A stretch of DNA of 49,982 bases from assembly GCA_016713535.1 (NCBI GenBank), contig JADJOY010000027.1:1-49982 (forward strand). The letters are read 5' to 3'. Under the pieces are notes generated by a model. The model did no database searches. It was given only the letters and a program-made list of their open reading frames with translations, and was not told the origin of the DNA. Source of the stretch: JADJOY01 sp016713535 [NCBI: Deltaproteobacteria bacterium]. Its GTDB lineage: Bacteria > JADJOY01. Positions 26,459 through 35,082 of this stretch are shown piece after piece. A program made the translations under genes and the position numbers. Each line of letters begins with the position of its first letter. Position 1 is the first letter of the stretch.

Positions 26459-26502
26459 ACTATCCATTGCACCTGTCGGCATGCGAGATGCGCGATGGTT
26501 GC

Positions 26503-26633
26503 TCACGTGGTAATCGACGGCCGCAGGTGAACGAAGCGTTCGACGAACACATGCTCGGCGGGCCGAGGCGCCCTTCCTTGATCGCGTAGTTGAGGCTTCT
26601 TTCATGTACGTCCCGATCCGGGTTGTTCGCCAT
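26503..26633 (-). pseudogene. Small unknown frame right of the decayed ISL3
   Basis: MANNPDRDVHERSLNYAIKE GRLGPP, then after one missing base EHVFVERFVHLRPSITT and stop. Coding-like but short, overlapping the first codons of the rightward gene at 26604. Possibly the start of a gene disrupted near the element. Confidence 0.3.
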
Positions 26634-27248
26634 CGCTCGACCATTCGAGCAACAGTCGAGCGCCAGGTGAACTGTGAAGCCTGTCACACTGCTTTCTCTT
26701 ATCACCTGACGCGAGAGTTCGTGGGCTCAAGCTTTCTCGGCTCATTGGGCCTGGACAAGACGGCTACGGCGAGGGCGACGGCAGAGGCACAGGAGGTCAT
26801 GGACCGGTCGCTCGCATCCGCGGTCGACCCAGTCATTTGTCCCGCATGCGGCGTGCTAACGCCGAGCTTGCGGTCGTCGTGGCGTAAGCAGCAGTTCATG
26901 CAGGCATTCGGCCCATTCGCGATCGCCGGCTTCACGTTCTGGGTCGTCGGCTTCTTCGCCGAGCTTCCCGCCTCTCGCCTCGTCGGACTGGCGATCGCCG
27001 CAGCCGGACTGGTGTTCGGGATCGTCGCGGCCTCGATGGATCCGCAGTCCCCACGGCGCAGGTTATGGCCGTTCCCCGCGGTCATGCGGGGCAGCACCAG
27101 CGAGCAGCGATTGACGCGCGCGGACGCTGAGTCGGCGCGCCTGATGGCTTCGGATAGCGACCTGGATCGTTGGTCGTGCCCGAGGTGTAGCGCTGTGAAT
27201 CCGAACAACACGTTCCGATGCAAGGACTGCAAGTACTCTCTGGTTTGA
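26604..27248 (+). CDS. Zinc-ribbon membrane protein
   Basis: 214 residues. N-terminal Cys pair VNCEACHTAF and a second pair ICPACG near 82 form one probable zinc ribbon. Two adjacent membrane helices follow (FGPFAIAGFTFWVVGFFAEL and LVGLAIAAAGLVFGIVAAS). The C-terminus has a RanBP-like zinc finger, WSCPRCSAVNPNNTFRCKDC. Probably an inner-membrane protein with cytosolic zinc modules. Function unknown. The extreme N-terminus is uncertain because it overlaps a leftward remnant. Confidence 0.65.
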   Translation: MYVPIRVVRHRSTIRATVERQVNCEACHTAFSYHLTREFVGSSFLGSLGLDKTATARATAEAQEVMDRSLASAVDPVICPACGVLTPSLRSSWRKQQFMQAFGPFAIAGFTFWVVGFFAELPASRLVGLAIAAAGLVFGIVAASMDPQSPRRRLWPFPAVMRGSTSEQRLTRADAESARLMASDSDLDRWSCPRCSAVNPNNTFRCKDCKYSLV

Positions 27249-27394
27249 GCGCGCGTACCTCGCCGAACTCGGCGCAGCACCAGTCCGGGACGCGGGACGT
27301 CTGAGATCGATCGCGCGTCAGTCGGTGGCCGCTGGTGAGCGCGGCGTTCCCTTGGCCATCCCGAGATAGAGCCGCTGACGAGGCCGAGGGCACA

Positions 27395-27943
27395 ATGGGT
27401 CTGTTTCGTAGCCGCGTTCCGTCCGAGGCGATTGGATTGTTGCTGGATCGCTCGCTCGCGGTGGCGCGCGTGCTCGAAGCTCATTCGGGCGGCATTCCTG
27501 AGGCGAATCCTCCTTCATCGATCGTCGCTGATGGGCCAGCATGCGGCTCACGGGAGTGCCGTGAAGTTGACAGACTGTTTCGAGGTGTTCCTTGGACACA
27601 ACTTACGCCGCAACAAATCCGAGAGTACCAGGCCGCTTCGACGCTAATGGATGATGGGGCGTTTAGATACTACTTGCCTGCTTTCATGGTTTCCGTTGCC
27701 TTGGGGGACGAGCCGTTCGAGGATTACCTCCTCTACAATTTGCTTCCTGACAGTGAGAATGGAGCTCGTCGGCCCCACATCATGTCGCGAATGACGAATG
27801 AGCAATGCGAGGCGGTGTCCGCATGGCTCAACCTTCTTCGCGCGCGCGGAGTCGACGCGCTTCCGGTCGACCTGGACTTCTTTGAACATGGCGCAGATGC
27901 CTGGGCTCGCAGGTGTGACCCAGACAATGGACCATCGTCGTAG
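27395..27943 (+). CDS. DUF6714-like protein
   Basis: 182 residues from ATG 27395, with GAGGG just upstream; an earlier in-frame ATG at 27335 is less likely. The core TPQQIREYQAASTLMDDGAF RYYLPAFMVSVAL and the later MTNEQCEAVSAWLNLLR resemble the DUF6714 family, small soluble proteins found in accessory regions. The segment between residues 25 and 65 aligns poorly by eye and might hide compensating shifts. Function unknown. Confidence 0.6.
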   Translation: MGLFRSRVPSEAIGLLLDRSLAVARVLEAHSGGIPEANPPSSIVADGPACGSRECREVDRLFRGVPWTQLTPQQIREYQAASTLMDDGAFRYYLPAFMVSVALGDEPFEDYLLYNLLPDSENGARRPHIMSRMTNEQCEAVSAWLNLLRARGVDALPVDLDFFEHGADAWARRCDPDNGPSS

Positions 27944-28101
27944 GAGCCGGAGCTGCGGTCCCAGGCCCGCGACGCTCGAGCGTGGGGCTACTGAAGCGAG
28001 CTGGGCGCTGCAGCAGACGGATCCCTCGGAGCACTCGTCTGGATCTCGTGGTAGTCAGTGGCCGCAGCGGAGCACTGCGGTCGGCGACGGAGGGCTTACC
28101 G

Positions 28102-28641
28102 GTGGCAGAGGAGTTGCCGATCAGCGTATGTCGCGTCCGCACCTCCGACGGGTGGAAGGACTACGTAACTTGCGTGCACCACCAGACGGCGTTCGCTCGC
28201 GGGCTGACCCCCGAGGCGATCATCGGCGTTCTGCTCCGGCCCATGGATGAGGTCGCGGCCATCACCCCCGAGGTGTTCGCCCGCAACCGGGTGTTTGTGG
28301 ATTTCCTGCATGGGGTGATCGCCCGCCGGGGCCCTGGCCTGCCGGGGTTGGTCGCCGAGGCGCGGCGGCAGGGCGAGGGGGTGGTGTACGTCATCGACCA
28401 GCGGACCCGCACCCCGCAGGGCCGCATCCCGCCGGAGGACATCATCGGGGCGTTCGCGGTCCAGCGTGGGCAGGTCGTACCGGCCTCGTACCAGCGCTGC
28501 CCCCAGCACCTCATCCTGTCGGCCGACGGGTTCTTCCAACTCGGGGCTGAGTTGCAGGCGTGCTTGCTGGACGAATTGGCGAGCCTCCCCGAGACGCCGG
28601 ACCAGGCGCTGCGGATCGTCGGCGCTTCGCGCCGCGACTGA
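28102..28641 (+). CDS. Protein of unknown function
   Basis: 179 residues from GTG 28102, preceded by GGAGGG at 28089-28094, which favours this start over an ATG farther left. Sequence VCRVRTSDGWKDYVTCVHHQ, ARNRVFVDFLHGVIARRGPG, RRQGEGVVYVIDQRTRTPQG, SADGFFQLGAELQACLLDEL looks like a compact alpha-beta protein without membrane segments. I do not recognise the family. It lies 20 bp before a gene interrupted by ISL3. Confidence 0.6.
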   Translation: MAEELPISVCRVRTSDGWKDYVTCVHHQTAFARGLTPEAIIGVLLRPMDEVAAITPEVFARNRVFVDFLHGVIARRGPGLPGLVAEARRQGEGVVYVIDQRTRTPQGRIPPEDIIGAFAVQRGQVVPASYQRCPQHLILSADGFFQLGAELQACLLDELASLPETPDQALRIVGASRRD

Positions 28642-28661
28642 TCTCTGCGTTGGCCCACACC

Positions 28662-28911
28662 ATGACGTCGCTCCGCGCTTGGTCATCCCTTCCGAAGGCG
28701 ATTCACGAGCAGCTCGCGCCCTCCCTTCGCGGTCGGGTGGACGTCTTCGTCACTCGCTACAGACACGCGCACGATGGAGATGGGCGATGGGCAATCCGAC
28801 TGGACGGGCAGGAGATCGCCGCGCTTGGCGACATGGTGGCGAGGGCTGAGAGATACGAGCGGGACTACCAGACCCGTGAATCGGGCAGTCCGAGACCGCG
28901 ACAATCGGGTT
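28662..28911 (+). pseudogene. 5' half of a gene split by ISL3
   Basis: MTSLRAWSSLPKAIHEQLAP SLRGRVDVFVTRYRHAHDGD, GRWAIRLDGQEIAALGDM, ..SGSPRPRQSG, then the IS left end at 28912. The remaining half is recognisable right of the element (30278 onward). The protein family is familiar as a small soluble protein with a GRWxIxxDGxEI strand, but no function is known to me. Confidence 0.7.
28905..28911. repeat. Left target-site duplication of the intact ISL3
   Basis: TCGGGTT, versus TCAGGGTT at 30278-30285 on the right side: the same 8-mer with one A missing. ISL3 elements create 8-bp duplications. Confidence 0.5.
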
Positions 28912-30277
28912 GGCTCTTCCGGGAGTTGTGTGGGTGAGCTGACCCCCGGGTGAGGGGGCCGGTGAGATGTGCGGGCGTGCGTGAGCAGGCGGTGGGCTAC
29001 GCTCGGGTCGTGAGAGACACTGACCTCTACGCCCAAATTCTCGGAGTTCGCGACCCCTGGACCGTGAGCGAGGTCCACCTCGACATGCCCGCCAAGCGGG
29101 TCGAGGTCACGCTGGAGCACCGGGCCGGGGCGGCGCTGCACTGCCCGGAGTGCGGGGCCACGTGCCCGGGCTACGACGCGAAGCCGCGCCGGTGGCGCCA
29201 TCTCGACACGTGCCAATTCGAGACGATGCTCATCGCGGACGTGCCGCGCAGCAACTGCCCCGAGCACGGGCCGCTTCAGGTCACCGTGCCGTGGGCGGAA
29301 GCTGGCTCTCGCTTCACCGCGCTGTTCGAGGCGCTGGTGATCGACTGGCTGCGCGAGGCGAGCCTGAGCGGCGTCGCGCGACAGGTCCGCATCACCTGGG
29401 ACGAGGCTGACGGCATTCAGACGCGCGCGGTGCGGCGCGGGCGCGCGCGCCGGGAGCGCAGGCCGCCGACGCGCATCGGAGTCGACGAGACCTCGTTCCA
29501 GAAGCGGCACGAGTACGTCACGGTCGTGATCGATCAGGTCGCAGGCGACGTCGTGCACGTCGCGGACGACCGCAAGCGAGCGAGCCTGGAGACCTACCTC
29601 GCGGGCCATTCGGTCGAGGAACGGGCCGCCGTCGAGACCGTCGCGATGGACATGCACCAGCCCTACATCCAGGCCGTGAAGGCCACGATCCCGTTGGCCG
29701 CGCTCAAGATCTGCTTCGACAAGTTCCACGTGGCGAGCCACCTGGGCCAGGCGGTGGACCGAGTGCGGCGCGAGGAGAACCGCGCGTTGCTCGAGGAGGG
29801 CGACGGCCGCCTGAAGCGAACCAAGTACTTGTGGCTCACGCACCCGGCGAACCTGACCGACGAGCGATGGGCATCGTTCGCAAAGCTGCGCGAGAGCGCT
29901 CTCAGGACGGCTCGCGCGTGGGCGATCAAGGAGCTGGCGATGGAGCTCTGGCGCTACCGCTCGCACGCGGGGGGCGCGCGCGCCTGGAAGCGCTGGCTCG
30001 GCTGGGCGCTGCGGAGCCGGCTGGACCCGGTGATTCGGGTCGCGCGGATGATTCGCGCTCACCAGCTCGGCATCCTCAACGCGATGGTGCACGGGGTGAC
30101 GAACGCGCGCTCCGAAGGCATCAACGCGAAGATCCAGTGGATCAAGTACACGTCGCGAGGATTCCGTAACCGCGAGCGCTTCCGCGACGCGATTTACTTT
30201 CACCTCGGTGGCCTCGACCTCTACCCCGCGGGGATCACGCGCTGATAGGGGTTACCCACACGAAAGCCGGAAGCGCC
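28912..30277 (+). mobile_element. ISL3-family insertion sequence, intact copy
   Basis: 1,366 bp. Imperfect terminal inverted repeats at 28912-28935 (GGCTCTTCCGG..GTGTGGGT) and 30254-30277 (ACCCACAC..CCGGAAGCGCC) share about 19 of 24 positions. One transposase gene inside. Flanked by an almost perfect 8-bp duplication and by the two halves of one gene, so this is a simple, comparatively recent insertion. Confidence 0.88.
29010..30245 (+). CDS. ISL3-family transposase
   Basis: 411 residues from GTG 29010 ([12 protein letters not shown]); in-frame GTG codons farther upstream to 28950 are possible, and no clear ribosome site decides. An N-terminal zinc finger ([16 protein letters not shown]) and an HTH (ISGVARQ-type, here [16 protein letters not shown]) bind the ends. 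The DDE catalytic triad is visible as Asp159 ([11 protein letters not shown]), Asp214 ([10 protein letters not shown]) and Glu369 ([12 protein letters not shown]). The frame is complete. It moves the element and its damaged relative at 25.1 kb. Confidence 0.9.
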   Translation: MRDTDLYAQILGVRDPWTVSEVHLDMPAKRVEVTLEHRAGAALHCPECGATCPGYDAKPRRWRHLDTCQFETMLIADVPRSNCPEHGPLQVTVPWAEAGSRFTALFEALVIDWLREASLSGVARQVRITWDEADGIQTRAVRRGRARRERRPPTRIGVDETSFQKRHEYVTVVIDQVAGDVVHVADDRKRASLETYLAGHSVEERAAVETVAMDMHQPYIQAVKATIPLAALKICFDKFHVASHLGQAVDRVRREENRALLEEGDGRLKRTKYLWLTHPANLTDERWASFAKLRESALRTARAWAIKELAMELWRYRSHAGGARAWKRWLGWALRSRLDPVIRVARMIRAHQLGILNAMVHGVTNARSEGINAKIQWIKYTSRGFRNRERFRDAIYFHLGGLDLYPAGITR

Positions 30278-30733
30278 TCAGGGTTCCGGTGGACGGCAGC
30301 CACTGGCCGTCCGGACAGCGACGATTTCGGGCGTTCGCTGTGCCGGCTTCTCGCGCTTCCAATCGAGAGCGCATTGGACTCCGAGGACTCGGTCATCCGG
30401 GCGCTGGCATTGGTCGATCGGAGATTGGGCAAGAGACGGCTCCGGTCGTTACGACTGCCGCACGAGGCCTCTGACCTGGAGCGTCGGCTTCTCGAGGTGA
30501 GGCTCGAGGCGGAGGGCATAGAATTGAATCCCGGGGCTACTCGACGCCGCTGCAGACGGCACCCGGGGCGCTCGGGGCTAATCGCATGTTCGTCGGGGGC
30601 CGCCGCTGAGCTCTGTGGTGTGCGGGCCACGACAGGAGCCTTCATAGATGAGCAAGGTGACCCCGTTTCTGATGTTCAACCACCAGCTCGAAGCCGCCAT
30701 CGAGTTCTACACTTCGACTTTCCCGGACTCTAG
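30278..30733 (+). pseudogene. 3' half of the gene split by ISL3
   Basis: Begins with the right target duplication and reads SGFRWTAATGRPDSDDFGRS, LCRLLALPIESALDSEDSVI RALALVDRRLGKRRLRSLRL, LERRLLEVRLEAEGI. Joined to the 5' half this restores one protein of about 165 residues. The in-frame stop is only at 30733, inside the next gene, so the natural end (near 30520) has probably been lost by another shift. Confidence 0.65.
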
Positions 30734-31109
30734 GGTCACGAATGTCGCCCGCGATGGTAGGGATGGCCCCATCAACTCGGCCGAATTCGTCATCGGGGGT
30801 CAGTCCTTCATGGGCTACAACGGCGGATCGTACTTCACGTTCTCCGAAGGCTTCTCACTGTTCGTGGAGTGCGAGGACCAGGAGGAAGTGGACGAGTACT
30901 GGAACAAGCTCGTCGCGGCCGGCGCCACCAAGATGCAATGTGGCTGGATCACGGACCAGTTCGGCCTGTCGTGGCAGATCGTCCCGAAGCGATTCATGGA
31001 GCTCATCGGCGACAAGAACCCCGCGAAAGTGAAAGCCGTCATGGACGCCATGATGAAAATGGTAAAGCTCGACGTGGCGGCCCTGGACAAAGCGTACGAC
31101 GAGGCATAG
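30648..31109 (+). CDS. VOC-family protein (PhnB/3-demethylubiquinone methyltransferase-like)
   Basis: 153 residues. Starts MSKVTPFLMFNHQLEAAIEF YTSTFPDSRV, with INSAEFVIGGQSFMGYNGGS and GWITDQFGLSWQIVPKRFME, the hallmark pattern of PF06983-type vicinal-oxygen-chelate domains. Homologues are soluble proteins often mislabelled as methyltransferases; the natural substrate is unknown. A short C-terminal helix contains AVMDAMMKMVKLDVAAL. Complete and undamaged. Confidence 0.88.
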   Translation: MSKVTPFLMFNHQLEAAIEFYTSTFPDSRVTNVARDGRDGPINSAEFVIGGQSFMGYNGGSYFTFSEGFSLFVECEDQEEVDEYWNKLVAAGATKMQCGWITDQFGLSWQIVPKRFMELIGDKNPAKVKAVMDAMMKMVKLDVAALDKAYDEA

Positions 31110-31302
31110 CGGTTCAACCTGCGAAACCGTCTCGATCGACGTGTTTGCCGGGGCGGGTGGTGTTGGCGGCCTGATCACCGGTCTCGTTGGTTGGCTAACC
31201 TTCACGCGCCAAGAGCTCACGAGGTGAGGTGGTTCTCAGTGCTGCGCCGTGCCCACGTAACCGCTCAGTCGAACCCGCAGGCGGCGGGGTGCAGAGGCGA
31301 CC

Positions 31303-32213
31303 ATGAGTCGGACCGTCCACAGGCTCCGCGCGCTCGGGGCGCGATTGCTCGGCATCCAGGCGACGAAGATCGAGGGCCGCGAGCCTACTCCGGACCCGGC
31401 ACGAAACCCCGAAGACCTGGATGTCGTCCTCGGCCGAGCAGAGTTCGGGGATCCGGCAGCGCAGGCGGATCTGGCCGGACGCTACCTGCTCGGTCGGGGA
31501 GTCACCCGGAATCCCCTCGAGGCCGCCCGTTGGTATCAGGCGGCTTCCGAGCAGGGGCACGCTGAAGCTCAGGCGACGCTCGGCGTGCTCTATTACTCGG
31601 GGTGTGGAGTCGAGAAGAACCTGGCGAGTGCCGTCGCTTGGATAAAAAGTCGGTCGCCCAAGGGAACGCCAGCGCTCAGTACAACCTCGGCCTCGCGTAC
31701 CAGCAGGGAATCGGAGTTCGGCAGAGCGATGAAGCGGCGATGGCCTTGTTCCGCTTGGCCGCGGAGCAAGGCCATCCGATGGCTGCGCACAACCTTGGTG
31801 GCTTCTACTATGAGGGTCGGGGCGTAGCCAGGGACCTGGAGGAAGCTGCGCGGTGGGTACGTCTCGCGGCGGATCGAGGTGATCCCGAGGCGCAGTACCG
31901 GCTCGCAGTGATGTACGGAAACGGTGAGGGGTTGGCGAAGGATGTCCTCCTGGCGGTGAAGTGGCTCAGGGCAGCAGCCAGCCAGGGACATGCAGCCGCC
32001 AGTCACTACATTTCCCATCTCGACGCTGAGCTGCAGAAGGGTCGGTCAGCGGATCAGCAGCGAGAATCGGGTCTTCGACGAGCAGAAGGATCGGAAGAGT
32101 CGGGTGCCGGCGCCGCCGGAGTTCGCCAGGGGGACGGAAGAGTTCGCTGCAACGGGTGCGGCTTCTATTCCGCTGATGCAACGTGCCCCATCTGCGGCCA
32201 CGTCATCGGCTGA
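31303..32213 (+). CDS. Sel1-repeat protein with C-terminal zinc ribbon (one frameshift)
   Basis: About 303 residues when one A is restored in the A-run at 31644-31648, joining SAVAWIK to KSVAQGNASAQYNLGLAYQQ. Sel1-like repeats are clear: AQADLAGRYLLGRGVTRNPL, AQATLGVLYYSGCGVEKNL, AAHNLGGFYYEGRGVARDLE, AQYRLAVMYGNGEGLAKDV. The C-terminus is VRCNGCGFYSADATCPICGH, a zinc ribbon. Sel1 repeats form solenoid adaptors for protein contacts. The homopolymer position makes a base-calling error plausible. Confidence 0.75.
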
Positions 32214-32317
32214 TGCAGTGGGACGGCGGATCCGCAATCGGGAGTGAGCCCGAGAGCGCAGGCGAGCTCGCGTCCCGCCGAGCGCCGTTCGTGGCGCGGC
32301 TGCCCGTCGAGGCGCGC

Positions 32318-32502
32318 TCATGAACCTCTGCGACCGGAACCGAGCTCGGTGAAAGCCGCCTCCAGCGTCTCGGTGAGCCGGCGAGCCCGAACGCGGCGCT
32401 CGACGTCGGCGCGGATCGTCGGCCACGCGCTCGCGTCGACCTCGAAGCCATGGGCGCGGCCGAGCTGGCGCGCGCGCAGCTCGCCGAGCGATGGAGCGAG
32501 CG
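32318..32502 (-). pseudogene. C-terminal scrap of an unknown gene
   Basis: Leftward text LGELRARQLGRAHGFEVDAS AWPTIRADVERRVRARRLTE TLEAAFTELGSG then a stop at 32318. Coding quality is good, but there is no start and it abuts another fragment on the opposite strand. Confidence 0.35.
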
Positions 32503-32518
32503 CTCCCGAAGGGGGAGC

Positions 32519-32765
32519 CCTGCGACGCCGTGGTCGACTTCAAAGTCTTCGCGCCCGACGGCAGCGTCTACGGCGAGCACGCGAACAACGCGCTACGCCA
32601 GGAGTCGCGCCGAGGCCAACCGTGGTCACGCTGAGCCAGGCGAATCTGATCGTTCGGATCGAGCCGAAGGATCCGGTCGGCACCTTCACCGTCGTGATCG
32701 ACGTCCGGTCACCGTCGCGAGCGGAACCCTTCCACCTGAAGAATTCGCTCGTGGTCGATCCATGA
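32519..32765 (+). pseudogene. C-terminal fragment of a beta-rich protein
   Basis: CDAVVDFKVFAPDGSVYGEH ANNAL, then after a frame change VTLSQANLIVRIEPKDPVGT FTVVIDV..FHLKNSLVVDP and a stop. An Ig-like beta domain end without its N-terminus. An ATG overlapping the stop (32762) begins a further short frame, MSAAPDLAGRADPTPSEHRL, that soon degenerates. From 32930 to 33012 only a GCTACC/GGTAGC hairpin is visible. Confidence 0.4.
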
Positions 32766-33012
32766 GCGCGGCGCCCGACTTGGCCGGGCGGGCTGATCCG
32801 ACACCTTCGGAACACCGCCTGGCCACGGGACTGGCCGGGGCGCTCGTCGCCACGTCAAATCCTGCGTCTCAGGATGGAGGCGAGGATCGCTCGGGTCGTC
32901 GACGCCGTCGCGGCGACCGGCCGTCGTAGGGATCTTCCGCGGGAGATTGTGCTACCTGGCAAAACGGTAGCGCGCGAAAATCAAACAACGTCGGCCGGAG
33001 CGGGGACTGCTC

Positions 33013-33684
33013 GTGCTTCAACCATTCGCCGAGGATGTCTGGCTGCTGCATCGCCCGCTGCGGTTCTGGGGGGTCGAGACGGGCACGCGGATGACGGTGG
33101 TGCGGCTCGCGGACGGCGGGCTCTTCGTGCACTCGCCGGTCGCGCTCGACGCGGCGACGAAGGCGGCGGTCGACGCGCTCGGTCCGGTCACGGCGGTGGT
33201 GGCGCCGAGCCGCTTTCACCATCTCTTCGTGGGCGAGTGGCTGCGGGCCTACCCCGATGCGACGGCCTTCGCGTGTCCGGGTCTCGAGACGAAGCGTCCG
33301 GATCTTTCCTGGAAGGGCGTCCTCGGCGACCAGCCGGAAGCGCCGTGGCGCAGCGACCTCGATCAGGTGTTCTTCGGCGCGCGCTGGCTCGAGAACGAGG
33401 TGGTGTTCTTCCACGAGAAGAGCCGCACGCTCATCTGCGCGGACCTGATCTTCAATCTGGCCCAGCACTCGTCGCGGATGACGCGGCTCGCGGCGCTCTT
33501 GCTCGGTAATCGCGGGCCCGGCGCCACGTGGCTCGAGCACGTGATCATCCGCGACCGGCGCGCGGCGCGCGCCCAGGTGGACCGGATGCTCGCGTGGCGA
33601 CCGGAACGGATCGCCCTCGCCCACGGCGCGGTGGTGGAGCACGACGGCGCCGACGTGGTCCGGCGCGCGTACGCGTGGTTGTGA
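33013..33684 (+). CDS. DUF4336-like protein (metallo-hydrolase-like fold)
   Basis: 223 residues from GTG 33013. LQPFAEDVWLLHRPLRFWGV, VVRLADGGLFVHSPVALD and VVAPSRFHHLFVGEWLRAYP follow the layout of DUF4336 proteins, distant relatives of metallo-beta-lactamase folds that lack the full HxHxDH site. The C-terminus RIALAHGAVVEHDGADVVRR retains a His. Soluble; function unknown. No partner gene. Confidence 0.8.
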   Translation: MLQPFAEDVWLLHRPLRFWGVETGTRMTVVRLADGGLFVHSPVALDAATKAAVDALGPVTAVVAPSRFHHLFVGEWLRAYPDATAFACPGLETKRPDLSWKGVLGDQPEAPWRSDLDQVFFGARWLENEVVFFHEKSRTLICADLIFNLAQHSSRMTRLAALLLGNRGPGATWLEHVIIRDRRAARAQVDRMLAWRPERIALAHGAVVEHDGADVVRRAYAWL

Positions 33685-33812
33685 CCGCCGCCGACCGACG
33701 CGCCGCCTGGGCTCGGATCCGGTGCATCGTTCGATCTGGACCGCTCACGCACACCGCGTGAGGCCGGCGACGGGGATGGAACCCCCGTCGCTACGGCCCC
33801 TCGGGTGCGGGA

Positions 33813-33880
33813 GCAAGGTTCCCCGCGCGACGGCATTCTCGTGGTGCGGGGGGCAAGGTTCCCCGCGCGACGGCATGCTC
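33813..33880. repeat. Two 28-bp direct repeats
   Basis: GCAAGGTTCCCCGCGCGACG plus GCAT[T/G]CTC at 33813-33840 and 33853-33880 (27 of 28 identical), 40 bp apart. The second overlaps the stop codon of the flavoprotein gene. Otherwise 33685-33878 shows no gene. Confidence 0.65.
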
Positions 33881-34898
33881 AGTAGAGCTTGCGCTTGTAC
33901 TCGGCCTCGGTACCGGCTTGGACCAGGGTGCCGTTGGCGGCGGCGCGGATGATCGCCGCGGCGAGCCCACCGCTTCGGTTCGCGCGGATGTGGTCGGTCC
34001 AGATCTGTCCGGCGGTCGGCAGCTCGTCGAGAGGCACCTGGAGCGCTCGATCCCAGAGACGGGACGCGGCGATGGCGTCGCACCGTGCAAGCGCGCAGGA
34101 CTCGACCTCGAGCACGAGGACGGCGTGGGGAACCTTGTCCCCCATCGCCATGGAGCGCCGCAGCGCTGCGTCGTCGGTCACGCGCACCACGCCGCGCAGC
34201 TCGAGGGCCCGGTCGTCGCCGGGCACGAGCGCGAGGAACGCCGCCCGCGGATCTTCGACGATGTTGTGGAGCGTGTCGGTGCGCCGGTTGCCGCGCCGGT
34301 CGGGGATGGCAACGGCGGCGTCGCCGAGAACGTGGACGAAGCCCGGCGGGTCGCCCTTGGGGCTCGCGTCGGCGGCCCCGGCGGCATCGACCGAGGTCAT
34401 GACGACGAACGGCGATGCGGCGAGGAAGGCGCGGCTGGTCGGATCGAGGGGGGACGCACCCACGCCCGTCGGCTCGAGCCGCGGCTGAACGTCGCTCCAC
34501 AGGCCCGAACGCAGGATCGCCTTGCCGCAGTGAACGAACGCCTCCTCGACGAGGAGCGTCGCGGGGTCGGCCGCATCGAGCCGCCCGTTGATCCGCAGCG
34601 CCTCGCGCCACCCCGGGATCAGGAACATCGTCGAGGCTGGCGAACCCGCAGTGGCGTCGGCGACCGAGGGAATCGCGAGACGGGCGCGGCCCGCCACGGA
34701 AGCGAACCCCGCGCTCCCGCCGATGCCGGCCGCGCGGCGCCGCCCGTCGCGGTCGACGTACCCCAGCACCGCGAACGGCGACCGCGCGAGCAGGGTGGCG
34801 CAGTGGTGGTCGAGAAAGTCGATCGACTTGAGCATCGCGGGGAGCTGGCGGCTCCCGACCGCGCTCTCCAGGCTCTCGACGTCGCTGAGGAAGTTCAT
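33879..34898 (-). CDS. Duplicated PPOX-type FMN-dependent oxidoreductase
   Basis: 339 residues from ATG 34898. Two split-barrel PNPOx-like modules in tandem. The first (about 30-130) has LLARSPFAVLGYVDRDGRRR and TMFLIPGWREALRINGRLD. The second (about 160-290) has FLAASPFVVMTSVDAAGAAD ASPKGDPPGFVHVL, RRGNRRTDTLHNIVEDPRAA FLALVPG. The second half matches the DR_2398-type FMN-binding family, including DASPKGDPPG. Probably a cytosolic flavin or F420-type reductase; substrate unknown. It is divergent from the isochorismatase-like gene. Confidence 0.8.
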   Translation of the reverse strand: MNFLSDVESLESAVGSRQLPAMLKSIDFLDHHCATLLARSPFAVLGYVDRDGRRRAAGIGGSAGFASVAGRARLAIPSVADATAGSPASTMFLIPGWREALRINGRLDAADPATLLVEEAFVHCGKAILRSGLWSDVQPRLEPTGVGASPLDPTSRAFLAASPFVVMTSVDAAGAADASPKGDPPGFVHVLGDAAVAIPDRRGNRRTDTLHNIVEDPRAAFLALVPGDDRALELRGVVRVTDDAALRRSMAMGDKVPHAVLVLEVESCALARCDAIAASRLWDRALQVPLDELPTAGQIWTDHIRANRSGGLAAAIIRAAANGTLVQAGTEAEYKRKLY

Positions 34899-35082
34899 GG
34901 GTTCGGTGACGAGCCGCGCGCGCGCGGCGGGCACCAGCCTATCCGTCCGCGGCCGACTCGTGTCACCGGATCTACATTGGTGAGGCGGTCCTTGCACCGC
35001 TGCTGTGCGGCTGGCGCCTGGGCAGCCCGCGCTCGGAGCGCCGCGAACCGTTCGGGCACGGCGGTCGCAACGCGGGAGGTGC

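Noticed and set aside
25104-30277. Composite transposon bounded by two ISL3 copies
   Set aside because: The right copy is a simple insertion: its target gene continues immediately outside it with a matching duplication. The left copy is too decayed.
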